From assembly GCA_018660305.1 (NCBI GenBank), contig JABJKO010000172.1, forward strand, positions 1 through 13,836: 13,836 bases of DNA, in the 5' to 3' direction. The notes beneath the pieces were generated by a model, which had not been told where the DNA came from, did not search any database, and worked only from the letters and a program-made list of their open reading frames with translations. Within the stretch, counting starts at the first letter, position 1; the number at the start of each line of letters is the position of its first letter. Position numbers and translations under genes: made by a program. Of the stretch, positions 1-7,664 are shown piece after piece. This DNA comes from Rhodospirillaceae bacterium (lineage in GTDB: Bacteria; Pseudomonadota; Alphaproteobacteria; MPNO01; UBA2964).

Positions 1-1029
1 AAGCAACCCGACGATCTCAGCCTTCATCTGTGGGCCGGTGGCATAGACTGGTGGACATCTGTCGGCTATTGGCCGTTCACAGGGGGCGATCGCGCCCAGG
101 CTTTGAATTGGGCCGGGTCCAACGCACCGCACCGGGTCGGTGAATCGTCGCAGGCGCTCCATCGGCCGCGGGCCAACTACATCGGAACCCGCGACGACGC
201 GCTGTTTCTGGAACTGACACGCGGATCGAAGGGAGGTTTTCGTGTCAAGCGGCAGGTGCTGGCTCTCCCTGAACAGGTCTGGGTGATTGTCGACGCATAC
301 GAAGACCGGCGCGGAGGCACCGCGAGAACGGTCTGGCTCACGGATAACGACAACGCGATCGAGCCGGTCGACAATGGAAATCGCAATAGGTATCGCATTA
401 CGTCTCGCGGGACGTCCGATACACTGGCGGTATCGGTTGTCGGATCAACCCCGCCGACAATTCGCGTAGCGAACGGTGAGACCAACCCAATGATCGGCTG
501 GATTGCGCGCCGCCCCTCAAGGCCGGCGCCAGCTCTGGTCGTTGAAACACCGCTGCCGTCGTCCTGGACGGCGAATGTCGCGGTTCTGGAAAATAACGGA
601 ACGCCGCGCCTGGGAAACGGCGTCAGCATGTCGGAATGGACATCTGCCCATCAGTGGTCCCTGATCGTTCCCATGCTCAACAGCAAACTTGAAATTCGGC
701 GAAACAAGGACTCGATCATCATTCGACGGGGAAATGAGCAGCGTGTAACGAATATTGCTCTCAGAGGGGTTACGAACGAAGAGCAGTCATATGCGCCGGA
801 AGTGTCGGCTTATCGTGAACAAAAGAATTTGTACTCGGGACGATTGGATCCTGTTGAGGATTATAGGTTAAAGATGACCTGGCTGGTATTGGGATTGGGC
901 CTCGCGAGCCTTGTATTTATACTTCTGGTGTGCCGCCTATTGACGCCTCGCTCGCGGCAGCTCGCCTTGGCCTTACCCGTCGCGTCCTGGATGGGGCTCA
1001 ATGTCTGGCTTCATGTCGTCTATTTTTGA
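1..1029 (+). CDS. Heparinase II/III-like protein, 5'-truncated by window edge
   Basis: The reading frame is open from base 1, so the gene starts upstream; 342 residues are visible. Residues 20-50 hold aromatic-rich sequence (GYWPF) followed by NAPHRVGE, which resembles the conserved segment of heparinase II/III-family proteins. After it comes the beta-rich region expected of the C-terminal domain in this lyase fold. The protein ends in two hydrophobic segments (about residues 293-314 and 321-341) joined by a short basic stretch, so the domain appears tethered to the membrane by its C terminus. Relatives often sit in exopolysaccharide or capsule clusters and are thought to cleave or modify acidic polysaccharide, but the substrate here is unknown. 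The last 400 bases are clearly poorer in GC than the downstream genes. An internal TTG at 103 is not credible as a start because the conserved motif extends upstream of it. The family call is fairly secure; activity is inferred. Confidence 0.78.
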   Translation, partial: KQPDDLSLHLWAGGIDWWTSVGYWPFTGGDRAQALNWAGSNAPHRVGESSQALHRPRANYIGTRDDALFLELTRGSKGGFRVKRQVLALPEQVWVIVDAYEDRRGGTARTVWLTDNDNAIEPVDNGNRNRYRITSRGTSDTLAVSVVGSTPPTIRVANGETNPMIGWIARRPSRPAPALVVETPLPSSWTANVAVLENNGTPRLGNGVSMSEWTSAHQWSLIVPMLNSKLEIRRNKDSIIIRRGNEQRVTNIALRGVTNEEQSYAPEVSAYREQKNLYSGRLDPVEDYRLKMTWLVLGLGLASLVFILLVCRLLTPRSRQLALALPVASWMGLNVWLHVVYF

Positions 1030-1079
1030 GCATTGCTCCAACGAATAGACACTCCGCCACCCCAAACTTAACTTCGCAA

Positions 1080-1095
1080 ACGAACGCCGGTTCGC
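1080..1095 (-). terminator. Weak hairpin just past the ghrA-like stop
   Basis: Read on the minus strand, the sequence forms GCGAAC-CGGC-GTTCGT followed by TTG. This is a 5-bp stem plus one wobble pair with a four-base loop, three bases beyond the stop codon. The stem is short and the T run is only three bases, so it is at best a weak terminator between two convergent genes. The rest of the 68-base gap (1030-1097) shows nothing else. Confidence 0.25.
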
Positions 1096-1097
1096 CC

Positions 1098-2027
1098 TCA
1101 ATAACCCCGCTTGGCGTTCACCCTGTGGGGGATGGGCTTGCCCGCCTGGGCCGCATGGACGATGTCGGCGATGACGGGACCTGCGGTTGTCGGGAGGGTG
1201 AGGGCGGCGATGTGCGGTGTCACCGTGACATTGGCATGGCTCCACAGGGGATGGCCCTTTGGCAGCGGTTCGGTCTGGAAGACGTCGAGGGCGGCGCCGG
1301 CAATATGGCCGCTACCCAGCGCCTCCAGCAGATCGGCCTCGATCACATGGGCGCCGCGTCCGGCATTGATCAGGTAGGCGCCGGCCGGCAGGGCCGCGAG
1401 ATGGATCTTGCCCAGAATGCCATTGGTTTCCGGGGTCAGAGGGAGTAGGCAAATCAGGATTTCACTCTGGCCAAGAAAGGCCTTAAGGGCTTCGTCGCCG
1501 TAGAAACAACCGACTTTGTGAATGTCCTTCTTGGTGCGGCTCCAGCCGAGGACATCGAAACCGAGGGCGATCAGCGCCTGAGCGCAGGCGACACCGATTT
1601 CACCCAGACCTAAAATGCCGACGCGCCGCTCCGATGGAAGCGTCTGGTACCGTTCGATCCAGAGCTGTTTTTCCTGCTGCTGCCTGTAATCGGGCATACG
1701 GCGATGAAACCGCAGCACGTTGTAGACCACGTATTCCACCATGCCGATCTTGAGGCCGGGATCCACCAGCCGTGCCACCGGGACGTGCGGCGGGCGATCC
1801 ACCTGGTCGAGAATGTGATCGACGCCGGCGCCCAGGGAAATCATCGCCTTCAAATTGGGGAACTGTTTCATCTCGCTTGCATAGGGACCCCAGATCAACG
1901 CGAATTCCACGTCTTCCGGCGCACCAAAATCCGGCCAGACATGGACTTCCATATCCGGCAGCTCCTGTCTCAACGCGGCGATCCAGGGTGCCGGGGGCAC
2001 ATCCTGACAGGCAAAAACCAGCGACAC
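1098..2027 (-). CDS. ghrA: D-2-hydroxyacid dehydrogenase, glyoxylate/hydroxypyruvate reductase A type
   Basis: This 309-residue protein matches the length and layout of GhrA-type reductases, cytosolic enzymes that reduce glyoxylate or hydroxypyruvate (2-oxo acids generally) with NAD(P)H. The nucleotide-binding loop is GILGLGEIG (residues 137-145). The second strand ends in GWSRTKK (161-167), where a basic residue replaces the usual acidic one, which favours NADPH over NADH. The catalytic triad is visible: Arg224 (NAGRG), Glu253 (DVFQTEP) and His272 (TPHIA). The start is GTG at 2027, preceded by GAGGTAA at good spacing. The gene is divergent from the nadX-like operon across 195 bases, so the two may share control. 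A second, less similar hydroxyacid dehydrogenase lies at 5842-6783. The physiological substrate is not determined. Confidence 0.88.
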   Translation of the reverse strand: MSLVFACQDVPPAPWIAALRQELPDMEVHVWPDFGAPEDVEFALIWGPYASEMKQFPNLKAMISLGAGVDHILDQVDRPPHVPVARLVDPGLKIGMVEYVVYNVLRFHRRMPDYRQQQEKQLWIERYQTLPSERRVGILGLGEIGVACAQALIALGFDVLGWSRTKKDIHKVGCFYGDEALKAFLGQSEILICLLPLTPETNGILGKIHLAALPAGAYLINAGRGAHVIEADLLEALGSGHIAGAALDVFQTEPLPKGHPLWSHANVTVTPHIAALTLPTTAGPVIADIVHAAQAGKPIPHRVNAKRGY

Positions 2028-2106
2028 TTGTTACCTCAAAACCTGATCTCACTGACAAATCGCGTGGCCCCGCTGACAGCAAAGCCATGGGCGGGTACCA
2101 TTGGGT

Positions 2107-2139
2107 TGAGCCATAAGGGTGAGCCATGTATGCCTCACC
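2107..2139. promoter_or_regulatory. Candidate operator: direct repeat and imperfect palindrome in divergent region
   Basis: The 195-base divergent gap (2028-2222) contains two copies of TGAGCCAT (2107-2114 and 2120-2127), 13 bases apart. The second copy is part of an imperfect 22-base palindrome, GGTGAG (2118-2123) to CTCACC (2134-2139), in which nine of eleven base pairs match. Its position between two divergent catabolic genes is typical of a regulator-binding site. No regulator gene adjoins it and no convincing -35/-10 pair was found, so this is a structural observation only. Confidence 0.35.
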
Positions 2140-2208
2140 GTCAATCGACTCGCAAAGCCGGCTGGTTTAGAGGCAGGCGGTGCGTCATGGGAATACGTTA
2201 TGGGAATA

Positions 2209-2214
2209 GGGGAG
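2209..2214 (+). promoter_or_regulatory. Ribosome binding site fixing a TTG start
   Basis: GGGGAG lies eight bases before TTG at 2223. The frame is open much further upstream, but only this start gives a protein beginning at the Rossmann strand with the usual family length. The in-frame ATG at 2188 has no comparable site. Confidence 0.7.
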
Positions 2215-2222
2215 AAAGACCG

Positions 2223-3023
2223 TTGAAAGTAGGGCTGGCCGGACTGGGAACCATCGGCATTGTGGTGGCCCGCGCCCTGGACAAGGGTATTCATGGGCTG
2301 GAGCTGATCGGCGTGACCGTGCGCGATGCGGAAAAGGCGGCGCGCAACATGAAGGATTTCAGGAACCCGGCACCAATCATCTCGGCGCAGGAACTGGCGG
2401 AGACCAGCGATATCATCGTCGAATGCGTGCCCAAGGAAGCGTTTCGCGAGATCGCCGACCCGGCGCTTAATGCCGGGCGTCTGTTGGTGACGGTTAGCGG
2501 CGCGGGCATTCTTGCCAATCCGGATGTTGTTGATCTGGCGAAAGAGAACGGGGCGCAGATCATCCTGGCGACGGGCGCGCTGCTGGGTCTCGACGCGGTC
2601 CGGGCGGCGGCCGAGGGGACCATAAACGAAGTCCGCATGATCACCCGCAAACCGCCCAACGCGCTGATAGGCGCGCCGCATCTGGTGCAGAATGACATCA
2701 GCGTCGAGGGGCTCAATGAGCCTAAGAAGGTATTCGAAGGCAGTGCCCGCGAGGGCGCCATGGGGTTCCCGGCCAATGTGAATGTTGCCGCCGCCCTTGG
2801 ACTGGCAGGCGTCGGTCCCGATGACACGAAGCTGGAAATCTGGGCCGATCCGTCGCTCGACCGTAATACCCACACCATCAAGGTCGATGCGGATAGCGCG
2901 CGGTTCGAGCTCACCATCGAAAATGTCCAATCACCGGAAAATCCGGGCACCGGCAAGATTACCGCCCTCAGCGTCATTGCCTGTCTGCGCGGACTCAGCA
3001 CGCCGCTCAAAGTCGGCTCATAA
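2223..3023 (+). CDS. nadX: NadX-like L-aspartate dehydrogenase family protein
   Basis: With a TTG start this gives 266 residues, the usual length of aspartate dehydrogenases (NAD(P)-dependent L-aspartate to iminoaspartate/oxaloacetate, releasing ammonia). An N-terminal Rossmann segment ([11 protein letters not shown], residues 2-12) is followed by the DUF108-type catalytic domain. Family hallmarks seen are ITRKPP (140-145), [12 protein letters not shown] (185-196), NTHTI with the likely catalytic His217, and a C-terminal stretch similar to [19 protein letters not shown] (240-258). It is the first gene of a four-gene operon, 20 bases before the crotonase gene. In NAD synthesis such an enzyme would sit with nadA/nadC. 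Here it sits with a CoA ligase and a crotonase, so a catabolic role on an amino acid or imine is more likely. The family is well supported; the exact substrate is open. Confidence 0.85.
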   Translation: MKVGLAGLGTIGIVVARALDKGIHGLELIGVTVRDAEKAARNMKDFRNPAPIISAQELAETSDIIVECVPKEAFREIADPALNAGRLLVTVSGAGILANPDVVDLAKENGAQIILATGALLGLDAVRAAAEGTINEVRMITRKPPNALIGAPHLVQNDISVEGLNEPKKVFEGSAREGAMGFPANVNVAAALGLAGVGPDDTKLEIWADPSLDRNTHTIKVDADSARFELTIENVQSPENPGTGKITALSVIACLRGLSTPLKVGS

Positions 3024-3043
3024 AGTTTCAGGAGAAAACCAGT

Positions 3044-3949
3044 ATGAAATATGAAGCGTTGAAGTGGGAAGTCCGGGAAAATCCGGAGCGGCCCGGCGAG
3101 AAATCCATCGGGATCATCACCATGAACCGGCCCGACGCGCTCAATGCCGTCGATGTCCGCATGCGGGTGGAACTGGATATTCTGTGCGACGAAATCCGGC
3201 ACAACAGCCATATCCGCGTGATCATTCTGACTGGCGAGGGCAGGGGGTTCTCCGCCGGCGGTGATCTGAAATCCGAAGCCGGTCCCGTCGGCGCCGGCGA
3301 CGAGGATTTCGATTTCGGCAATTTCGGGCCTTACAAGGAACTGGCCGGGTATTTTTTCAACGATCTGCGCCATGAGGTGCTGCAGCGCGCCTTTCGCAAG
3401 CTGGAAGATCTGCCGCCGGTTGTCATCGCAGCCATCAACGGCCCCGCCGTCGGGATCGGCCTCGAAATGTGTACCCTGTGCGATATCCGCTATGCCTCGG
3501 ACAAGGCCAGGCTGGGCGAGGTGGCGGTGCCTGCCGGGTTCCTGCCGGAATCGGGCGGCGCGCGGAACCTGCCCAAGCTGGTGGGCGTCGGCCGCGCCAT
3601 GGAAATGATCCTCACCGGGCGCATCGTGGATGCGGCCGAAGCCGAGCGTATCGGGCTGGTGGACCGGGTCATTCCCCATGACAAGCTGATGGAGGAGACC
3701 CTGGCCATGGCGGCGCAGATCGCCAGCAACCCGTATCTGTCGGTGCGTCACGCCAAGGCGCTGGTGAAATATTACTGGAACCAGAACCGCACCGACGAAG
3801 GCTGGAACCGCGAACTGGAAGGCATCAAGGAAATCACCCGCACCAAGGATTGCCATGAGGGCATCCGGGCGTTCCTGGATAAACGCGATCCCGATTTCCG
3901 CGGACCCTATTATGACAATTCACCCTTCCGCGGTGGCGATGGCGACTGA
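3044..3949 (+). CDS. Enoyl-CoA hydratase/isomerase (crotonase) family protein
   Basis: This is a 301-residue crotonase-fold protein acting on CoA thioesters. The first oxyanion segment is GFSAGGDLK (68-76), and the second is [11 protein letters not shown] (131-141). By alignment from memory with rat crotonase, Glu141 matches catalytic Glu144, but the Glu164 position is Ala161. A further acidic residue, Glu169 in FLPESGG, falls where dienoyl-CoA isomerases carry an aspartate. This argues against simple hydratase chemistry and for isomerase, hydrolase or C-C bond reactions. There is a long insert between residues 77 and 112, and the C terminus is hydrophilic. The start has AGGAG at good spacing. 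The gene overlaps the following ligase gene, which suggests translational coupling. The ligase probably supplies its CoA substrate. Confidence 0.88.
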   Translation: MKYEALKWEVRENPERPGEKSIGIITMNRPDALNAVDVRMRVELDILCDEIRHNSHIRVIILTGEGRGFSAGGDLKSEAGPVGAGDEDFDFGNFGPYKELAGYFFNDLRHEVLQRAFRKLEDLPPVVIAAINGPAVGIGLEMCTLCDIRYASDKARLGEVAVPAGFLPESGGARNLPKLVGVGRAMEMILTGRIVDAAEAERIGLVDRVIPHDKLMEETLAMAAQIASNPYLSVRHAKALVKYYWNQNRTDEGWNRELEGIKEITRTKDCHEGIRAFLDKRDPDFRGPYYDNSPFRGGDGD

Positions 3950-5519
3950 CATCATCGAGAGCTGGCCGGGCTATCGGGAAATACCGCCCCGGCTCAATAT
4001 CACCCGTGAAGTGCTCGACCGGCAGCTCGATGCCGGGCTGGGTGGCCGCACGGCGTTTGTCTTTGACAGCGGGTCGATTACCTACGAAGCGCTCGGTAAT
4101 CAGGTCAATGCGCTGGCGGGCGGGCTGACCGCACGGGGGATCGGCAAGGGCACGCCGGTTCTTATCCGCCTGCCCAACTGCCTCGAATTCGCGGTCTCGT
4201 TCCTGGCGCTGGTCAAAATCGGCGCCCTGCCCATACTCCAGAATTCACTGCTGGGTCCCGATGAAGTGGCCTATGTGCGCGACCACAGCGACGCGGAGGC
4301 CGCCATCACCCTTGCCCCTATCGCCGACCCCGTGCGGGCCATAAGCGACAGGCTGCCCAAAGGCGTGATTGTCGCGCACGGTGCGGAAGACAGCGAAAGC
4401 CGCTTTGAGGATCTTATCGCTGCCCCGCCGGGTGCGGTGGTGGGGACCGCCGACACCGATGCCCACGAGCCCGCGTTTTTCGTCTATACCTCGGGCACCA
4501 CGGGACGGCCCAAGGGTATTGTCCATGCCCATCGCTGGGTGATTGCGTTGGGCGATACCAACAAGCTGCGCATTCCGCCGGAAGACACCGACATCGCCAT
4601 GGCGACGGGGGAATGGAGCTTTATCAGTGCGCTGGGTCACAATGTGCTGTTTCCCCTGCGCAACGGCATCACCGGCGCCATCCTCGAAGGCCGCGCGTCG
4701 CCGGACAATGTCCTGGCCAAGATCGAGCAGTTCGGCGTTACCCTGCTTTATTCGGTGGCAACGGTCTATCGCCGGGTGCTGGCCATGGACGGTGTCGAGA
4801 AGACCTACAACCTCTCAAGCCTGCGCGGCTGCAACGCCACCGGCGAAGCGCTGGAAGCGGCAACCTACGAGGAATGGCAACGCCGCGTTGGCTGCGATGT
4901 CTGGGAGCATTACGGGCTGTCCGAGATGCAGCTCATCTTCGGTCAGGGACCGCGCTGGCCGGTGCGTCCGGGCTCCATCGGCAAGCCGCTGCCGGGCACT
5001 CGGGTGGAAATCCTCGATGACGATTACCAGCCGGTGCCGGTGCGCGACATCGGCCATATCCTGATCGCCTCGGACAATCCGGGGTTCTTCCTCGGTTATC
5101 ATAAGGATCCGGAAAAGACCGCCGAAGTGGTCCATGACGGCTGGTATCACACCGGCGATCTCGGCTATGCCGACGAAGACGGATTTCTGTGGATCGCCGG
5201 CCGGTCCGACGATTGCTTCAAGAGCCGAGGTATCTTTATCTCGCCGCTAGAAATCGAAAATGCCCTGCGCCAGCATGAGGCGGTGGCCGAGGCGTGCGTG
5301 GTTCCGTCGCCCGATGGCGAGATTGGCAACAAAGTCCGGGCGGTGATCGTGCTGCGCGACGGAACCGAAGGCTCCGAGGTCCTGGCCGACGAAATGCGGG
5401 CGGGCCTGCGGGAGCGTATTGCGCGCTACAAAGTTCCGCAGATCATCGATTTCACCGATGCCCTGCCGAAGAGTCCGGTGGGCAAGGTGCTGCGGCGTGA
5501 GTTAATCAAGGAAGTCTGA
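3912..5519 (+). CDS. AMP-forming acyl/aryl-CoA ligase, benzoate/2-aminobenzoate-CoA ligase-like
   Basis: This ANL-superfamily enzyme of 535 residues activates a carboxylic acid to an acyl-adenylate and then a CoA thioester. The P-loop is [11 protein letters not shown] (192-202). The adenine-binding region is EHYGLSE (332-338), and YHTGDLG (412-418) carries the ATP-ribose aspartate. The hinge region is [11 protein letters not shown] (430-440), and the C-terminal catalytic lysine is Lys525 in [13 protein letters not shown]. The N-terminal sequence ([19 protein letters not shown]) and overall pattern recall benzoate- and 2-aminobenzoate-CoA ligases more than fatty-acid ligases, but substrate is not determined. 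The start is uncertain: ATG 3912 overlaps the crotonase gene by 38 bases and ATG 3939 by 11; neither has a strong ribosome site, which fits coupling to upstream translation. Confidence 0.88.
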   Translation: MTIHPSAVAMATDIIESWPGYREIPPRLNITREVLDRQLDAGLGGRTAFVFDSGSITYEALGNQVNALAGGLTARGIGKGTPVLIRLPNCLEFAVSFLALVKIGALPILQNSLLGPDEVAYVRDHSDAEAAITLAPIADPVRAISDRLPKGVIVAHGAEDSESRFEDLIAAPPGAVVGTADTDAHEPAFFVYTSGTTGRPKGIVHAHRWVIALGDTNKLRIPPEDTDIAMATGEWSFISALGHNVLFPLRNGITGAILEGRASPDNVLAKIEQFGVTLLYSVATVYRRVLAMDGVEKTYNLSSLRGCNATGEALEAATYEEWQRRVGCDVWEHYGLSEMQLIFGQGPRWPVRPGSIGKPLPGTRVEILDDDYQPVPVRDIGHILIASDNPGFFLGYHKDPEKTAEVVHDGWYHTGDLGYADEDGFLWIAGRSDDCFKSRGIFISPLEIENALRQHEAVAEACVVPSPDGEIGNKVRAVIVLRDGTEGSEVLADEMRAGLRERIARYKVPQIIDFTDALPKSPVGKVLRRELIKEV

Positions 5520-5538
5520 CAACAAAAGGGAGAGAGTC

Positions 5539-5832
5539 ATGGCGAAAGGTTATTGGGTAAGTTGCTACCGGGCGATCAAGGATACTGATGCATTGGCTGA
5601 ATATGCCAAGCTGGCTGCACCGGCCATCGAAGCCGGTGGCGGGATATTCCTTGCCCGGGGCGGGCAGGTGACGGCATTCGAGGCCGGTGTGGCGGAACGC
5701 ACTGTCGTCGTCGAGTTCCCGAGCTTTGAGGCCGCGTTGGCAACCCATGATGGTCCGGGCTATCAGGCTGCTCTCAAGGTTCTGGGAGACGCCGCCGAAC
5801 GGGATTTTCGGGTGACCGAAGGCATCGACTAA
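5539..5832 (+). CDS. DUF1330 domain protein
   Basis: This 97-residue protein has the single alpha/beta-barrel domain of the DUF1330 family: an N-terminal strand GYWVSCYRAI (4-13), a conserved GG (34-35), FLARGGQV (37-44), and a central strand RTVVVEFPSFEAALA (54-68). It ends with the helix and YQAAL motif typical of these dimeric ferredoxin-like proteins. The family has no settled function, and members are often found with catabolic operons. GGGAGAGAG precedes the ATG, and the gap to the ligase stop is 19 bases, so it is the last gene of the nadX-like operon. It is convergent with the next gene, with only nine bases between stops and no visible terminator. Confidence 0.85.
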   Translation: MAKGYWVSCYRAIKDTDALAEYAKLAAPAIEAGGGIFLARGGQVTAFEAGVAERTVVVEFPSFEAALATHDGPGYQAALKVLGDAAERDFRVTEGID

Positions 5833-5841
5833 TGCAGCGCT

Positions 5842-6783
5842 CTATAACTTAACCGGCGTCAGGACCGGCTTGCCGGCGAAATGGGCTCGGAGGTTATCCA
5901 GCAACAGGTCGCGGCCGTTTTCAAAGGCTTCATGGGTGATGGCGCCCAGATGGGGTGTCAGGATGACGTTGTCGAGGGTCCGCAACGCTTCCGGCAGGTG
6001 TGGTTCGCCCTCGAAGACATCCAGCCCGGCGCCAAAAATGGTTTTGGACTGAAGGGCCGCGATGATCGCGTCGGGATCGACGACGCTGCCTCTTGCGACA
6101 CTGACCAGGATACCGCCCGGCCCCAGCGCCTCGAGTTCCTTAGTCGAAATCAAGTGCCGCGTGGCATCTCCGCCGGGACAGGACAGCACCACATAATCCG
6201 CCCAGCGCGTCAGTGCCATATGGTCCGGGAAATAGCGCCAGGGCTTATCGGATTTGTCATTGGGGCCATGCCATCCGATTTCCATATCGAAGCCCTGCGC
6301 CCGCTCGGCGATTTTGGTGCCAATGCGGCCGAGGCCAATGATGCCGAGCTTCTTGCCACCGATGGTATGGGTGCGTTCGAAACTGTTGTTGGGCCATTTG
6401 TCGGCCTTGGCGAAGTTGTTGGCAGCGGGGAGTTTTCGGGTGACGGCCATCATCAGCAGGAGCGCCATTTCGGCGACCCCCACATCGTTGGTGCCCGGCG
6501 CATTGGCGAGAAGGATCCCCCTGGCCCGGACGGACTCAAGATGCACCATTTCATAACCGACGCCGAAGGTGTGGATGATCTCCAGATGGGGCAGGGCGGC
6601 GATCAGTTTTTCGCTGATACCGCCCCGCCCGTTGGTCAGGACGGCGCGGACGTCACCGGAAATTTCCGCCACGAAGGCATCCTTGTCATCGGCGCGGCCG
6701 TAATCGTGGACCGTATAGTCCTGGGCCAGCGCCTCGAGCAGGGCTGGCGACCGTTTCTGTATAATCAGAATGCCCGGTTTCAT
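5842..6783 (-). CDS. D-2-hydroxyacid dehydrogenase (hydroxypyruvate reductase-like)
   Basis: This 313-residue NAD(P)-dependent enzyme interconverts a 2-oxo acid and a D-2-hydroxy acid. Its substrate-domain motif is HTFGVGYEMV (71-80). The dinucleotide loop is GIIGLGRIG (147-155). The catalytic residues are Arg231 (SVARGS), Glu260 (DVFEGEP) and His278 (TPHLGA). It belongs to the long, PdxB/SerA-like layout rather than the GhrA type at 1098-2027, so the two are not recent duplicates. The second-strand end WHGPN lacks the acidic NAD-selecting residue, hinting at NADPH. The start ATG has no obvious Shine-Dalgarno, so translation may be weak or the start slightly different. It faces the GST gene across 110 bases. 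The exact substrate is unknown. Confidence 0.87.
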   Translation of the reverse strand: MKPGILIIQKRSPALLEALAQDYTVHDYGRADDKDAFVAEISGDVRAVLTNGRGGISEKLIAALPHLEIIHTFGVGYEMVHLESVRARGILLANAPGTNDVGVAEMALLLMMAVTRKLPAANNFAKADKWPNNSFERTHTIGGKKLGIIGLGRIGTKIAERAQGFDMEIGWHGPNDKSDKPWRYFPDHMALTRWADYVVLSCPGGDATRHLISTKELEALGPGGILVSVARGSVVDPDAIIAALQSKTIFGAGLDVFEGEPHLPEALRTLDNVILTPHLGAITHEAFENGRDLLLDNLRAHFAGKPVLTPVKL

Positions 6784-6878
6784 GGGGCATATTGTGCGGC
6801 GTTATGGGTGAGACGGCAAATGCGGCGGTGGCTTGCCATCCAAATGTTGTTCGAGCAGGATCAAATTATGCCATCATT

Positions 6879-6885
6879 GAGGGGG
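6879..6885 (+). promoter_or_regulatory. Ribosome binding site for the GST gene
   Basis: GAGGGGG lies eight bases before GTG at 6894 and decides this start; no in-frame ATG gives a complete thioredoxin-like N-terminal strand. Confidence 0.65.
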
Positions 6886-6893
6886 AATGACGG

Positions 6894-7664
6894 GTGCTTG
6901 AGCTTTATCACAGCGGTCTTACGACCTGTTCGAAACAAGTACGGCTGTGTCTGCGGGAAAAGGAGATCCCGTATAAGAGCCACTATATCGAGCTCTGGAA
7001 TTACGAAAATCTCAATCCCGACTATCTCAAGCTGAATCCCAACGGGGTGGTGCCGACTTTGGTCCATGACGGCAGGCCGATCCACAATTCCTTCGTCATC
7101 ACCGAATATATCGAGGATCTGTTCCCCGAAAAGCCGCTGCGGCCGGCGGATTTGGGCGACCGTGCGAAAATGCGCCTGTGGACATGGACCGCCGACGACG
7201 TCCATCTGGCCACCACCATGATCACCTACGCCAACGTACTGCAAAACCGGGTCGACGATGATCTGAGTCCAGAGGACAAGGCATTGATGCTGGCCAGCAC
7301 GCCGGTACCGGAACGGCGCAGACGCTGGACCAAGCTCTCCACCGGTGGTTTTACAACGGATGAAATGGAAGCCTCGCTGGAAAAATGCGCCCATTGCATG
7401 GGCCGCATGGAAGAGGCGCTCGGTCCCGGCCCGTGGCTCGCCGGGGAGAGCTATTCCCTGGCCGACATCCACATGCTGTCCATCGTCCACCGCTACCGTG
7501 AGCTCTATCCCGACCGGCTGATGCCATCGGATTACCCCCGCGTCACGGACTGGCAGGACCGCATGATGGCGCGTCCCGCCGTGGCCTGGGTGTATTCGTC
7601 CGATACCGACGAAGTACCGGGTCGTCCGGCCGGAAAATCGATCAGGGGGATCCGGCCGTTATAG
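6894..7664 (+). CDS. Glutathione S-transferase family protein
   Basis: This is a two-domain cytosolic GST-fold protein of 256 residues. The N-terminal thioredoxin-like domain (about 1-80) starts ELYHSGLTTCSKQVRLCL, placing Ser/Thr/Cys at residues 10-13 near the position used for glutathione activation. It also has the cis-proline turn GVVPTL (Pro54) and the glutathione-contact serine in HNSFVITEYIE (Ser66). The helical C-terminal domain carries the N-capping motif SLADIHML (188-195). An extra charged stretch (residues 118-155) makes it longer than a typical 200-220-residue GST. It could conjugate, isomerise or reductively cleave an electrophile produced by the neighbouring catabolic genes. 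The start is GTG. The stop overlaps the 3' end of the convergent small gene by six bases. Confidence 0.88.
   Translation: MLELYHSGLTTCSKQVRLCLREKEIPYKSHYIELWNYENLNPDYLKLNPNGVVPTLVHDGRPIHNSFVITEYIEDLFPEKPLRPADLGDRAKMRLWTWTADDVHLATTMITYANVLQNRVDDDLSPEDKALMLASTPVPERRRRWTKLSTGGFTTDEMEASLEKCAHCMGRMEEALGPGPWLAGESYSLADIHMLSIVHRYRELYPDRLMPSDYPRVTDWQDRMMARPAVAWVYSSDTDEVPGRPAGKSIRGIRPL

Noticed and set aside
2126..2170. Fourteen-codon ORF in the ghrA-nadX gap, a possible leader peptide
   Set aside because: A purine-rich stretch precedes the ATG, but there is no run of regulatory codons and no following attenuator hairpin; it overlaps the candidate operator and is likely chance.
1704..2222. Upstream extension of the nadX-like frame
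   Set aside because: It runs antisense through the ghrA-like gene and adds 173 residues with no family similarity; the TTG at 2223 with its ribosome site gives the normal family length.
2291..3856. Long open frame (521 codons) on the minus strand opposite the nadX-like and crotonase genes
   Set aside because: It spans two genes with clear motifs on the plus strand and shows only low-complexity, shadow-like protein sequence.
5833..5841. Shared terminator between the convergent DUF1330 and hydroxyacid dehydrogenase genes
   Set aside because: The gap is only nine bases and no stem could be found in it or in the immediate gene ends.
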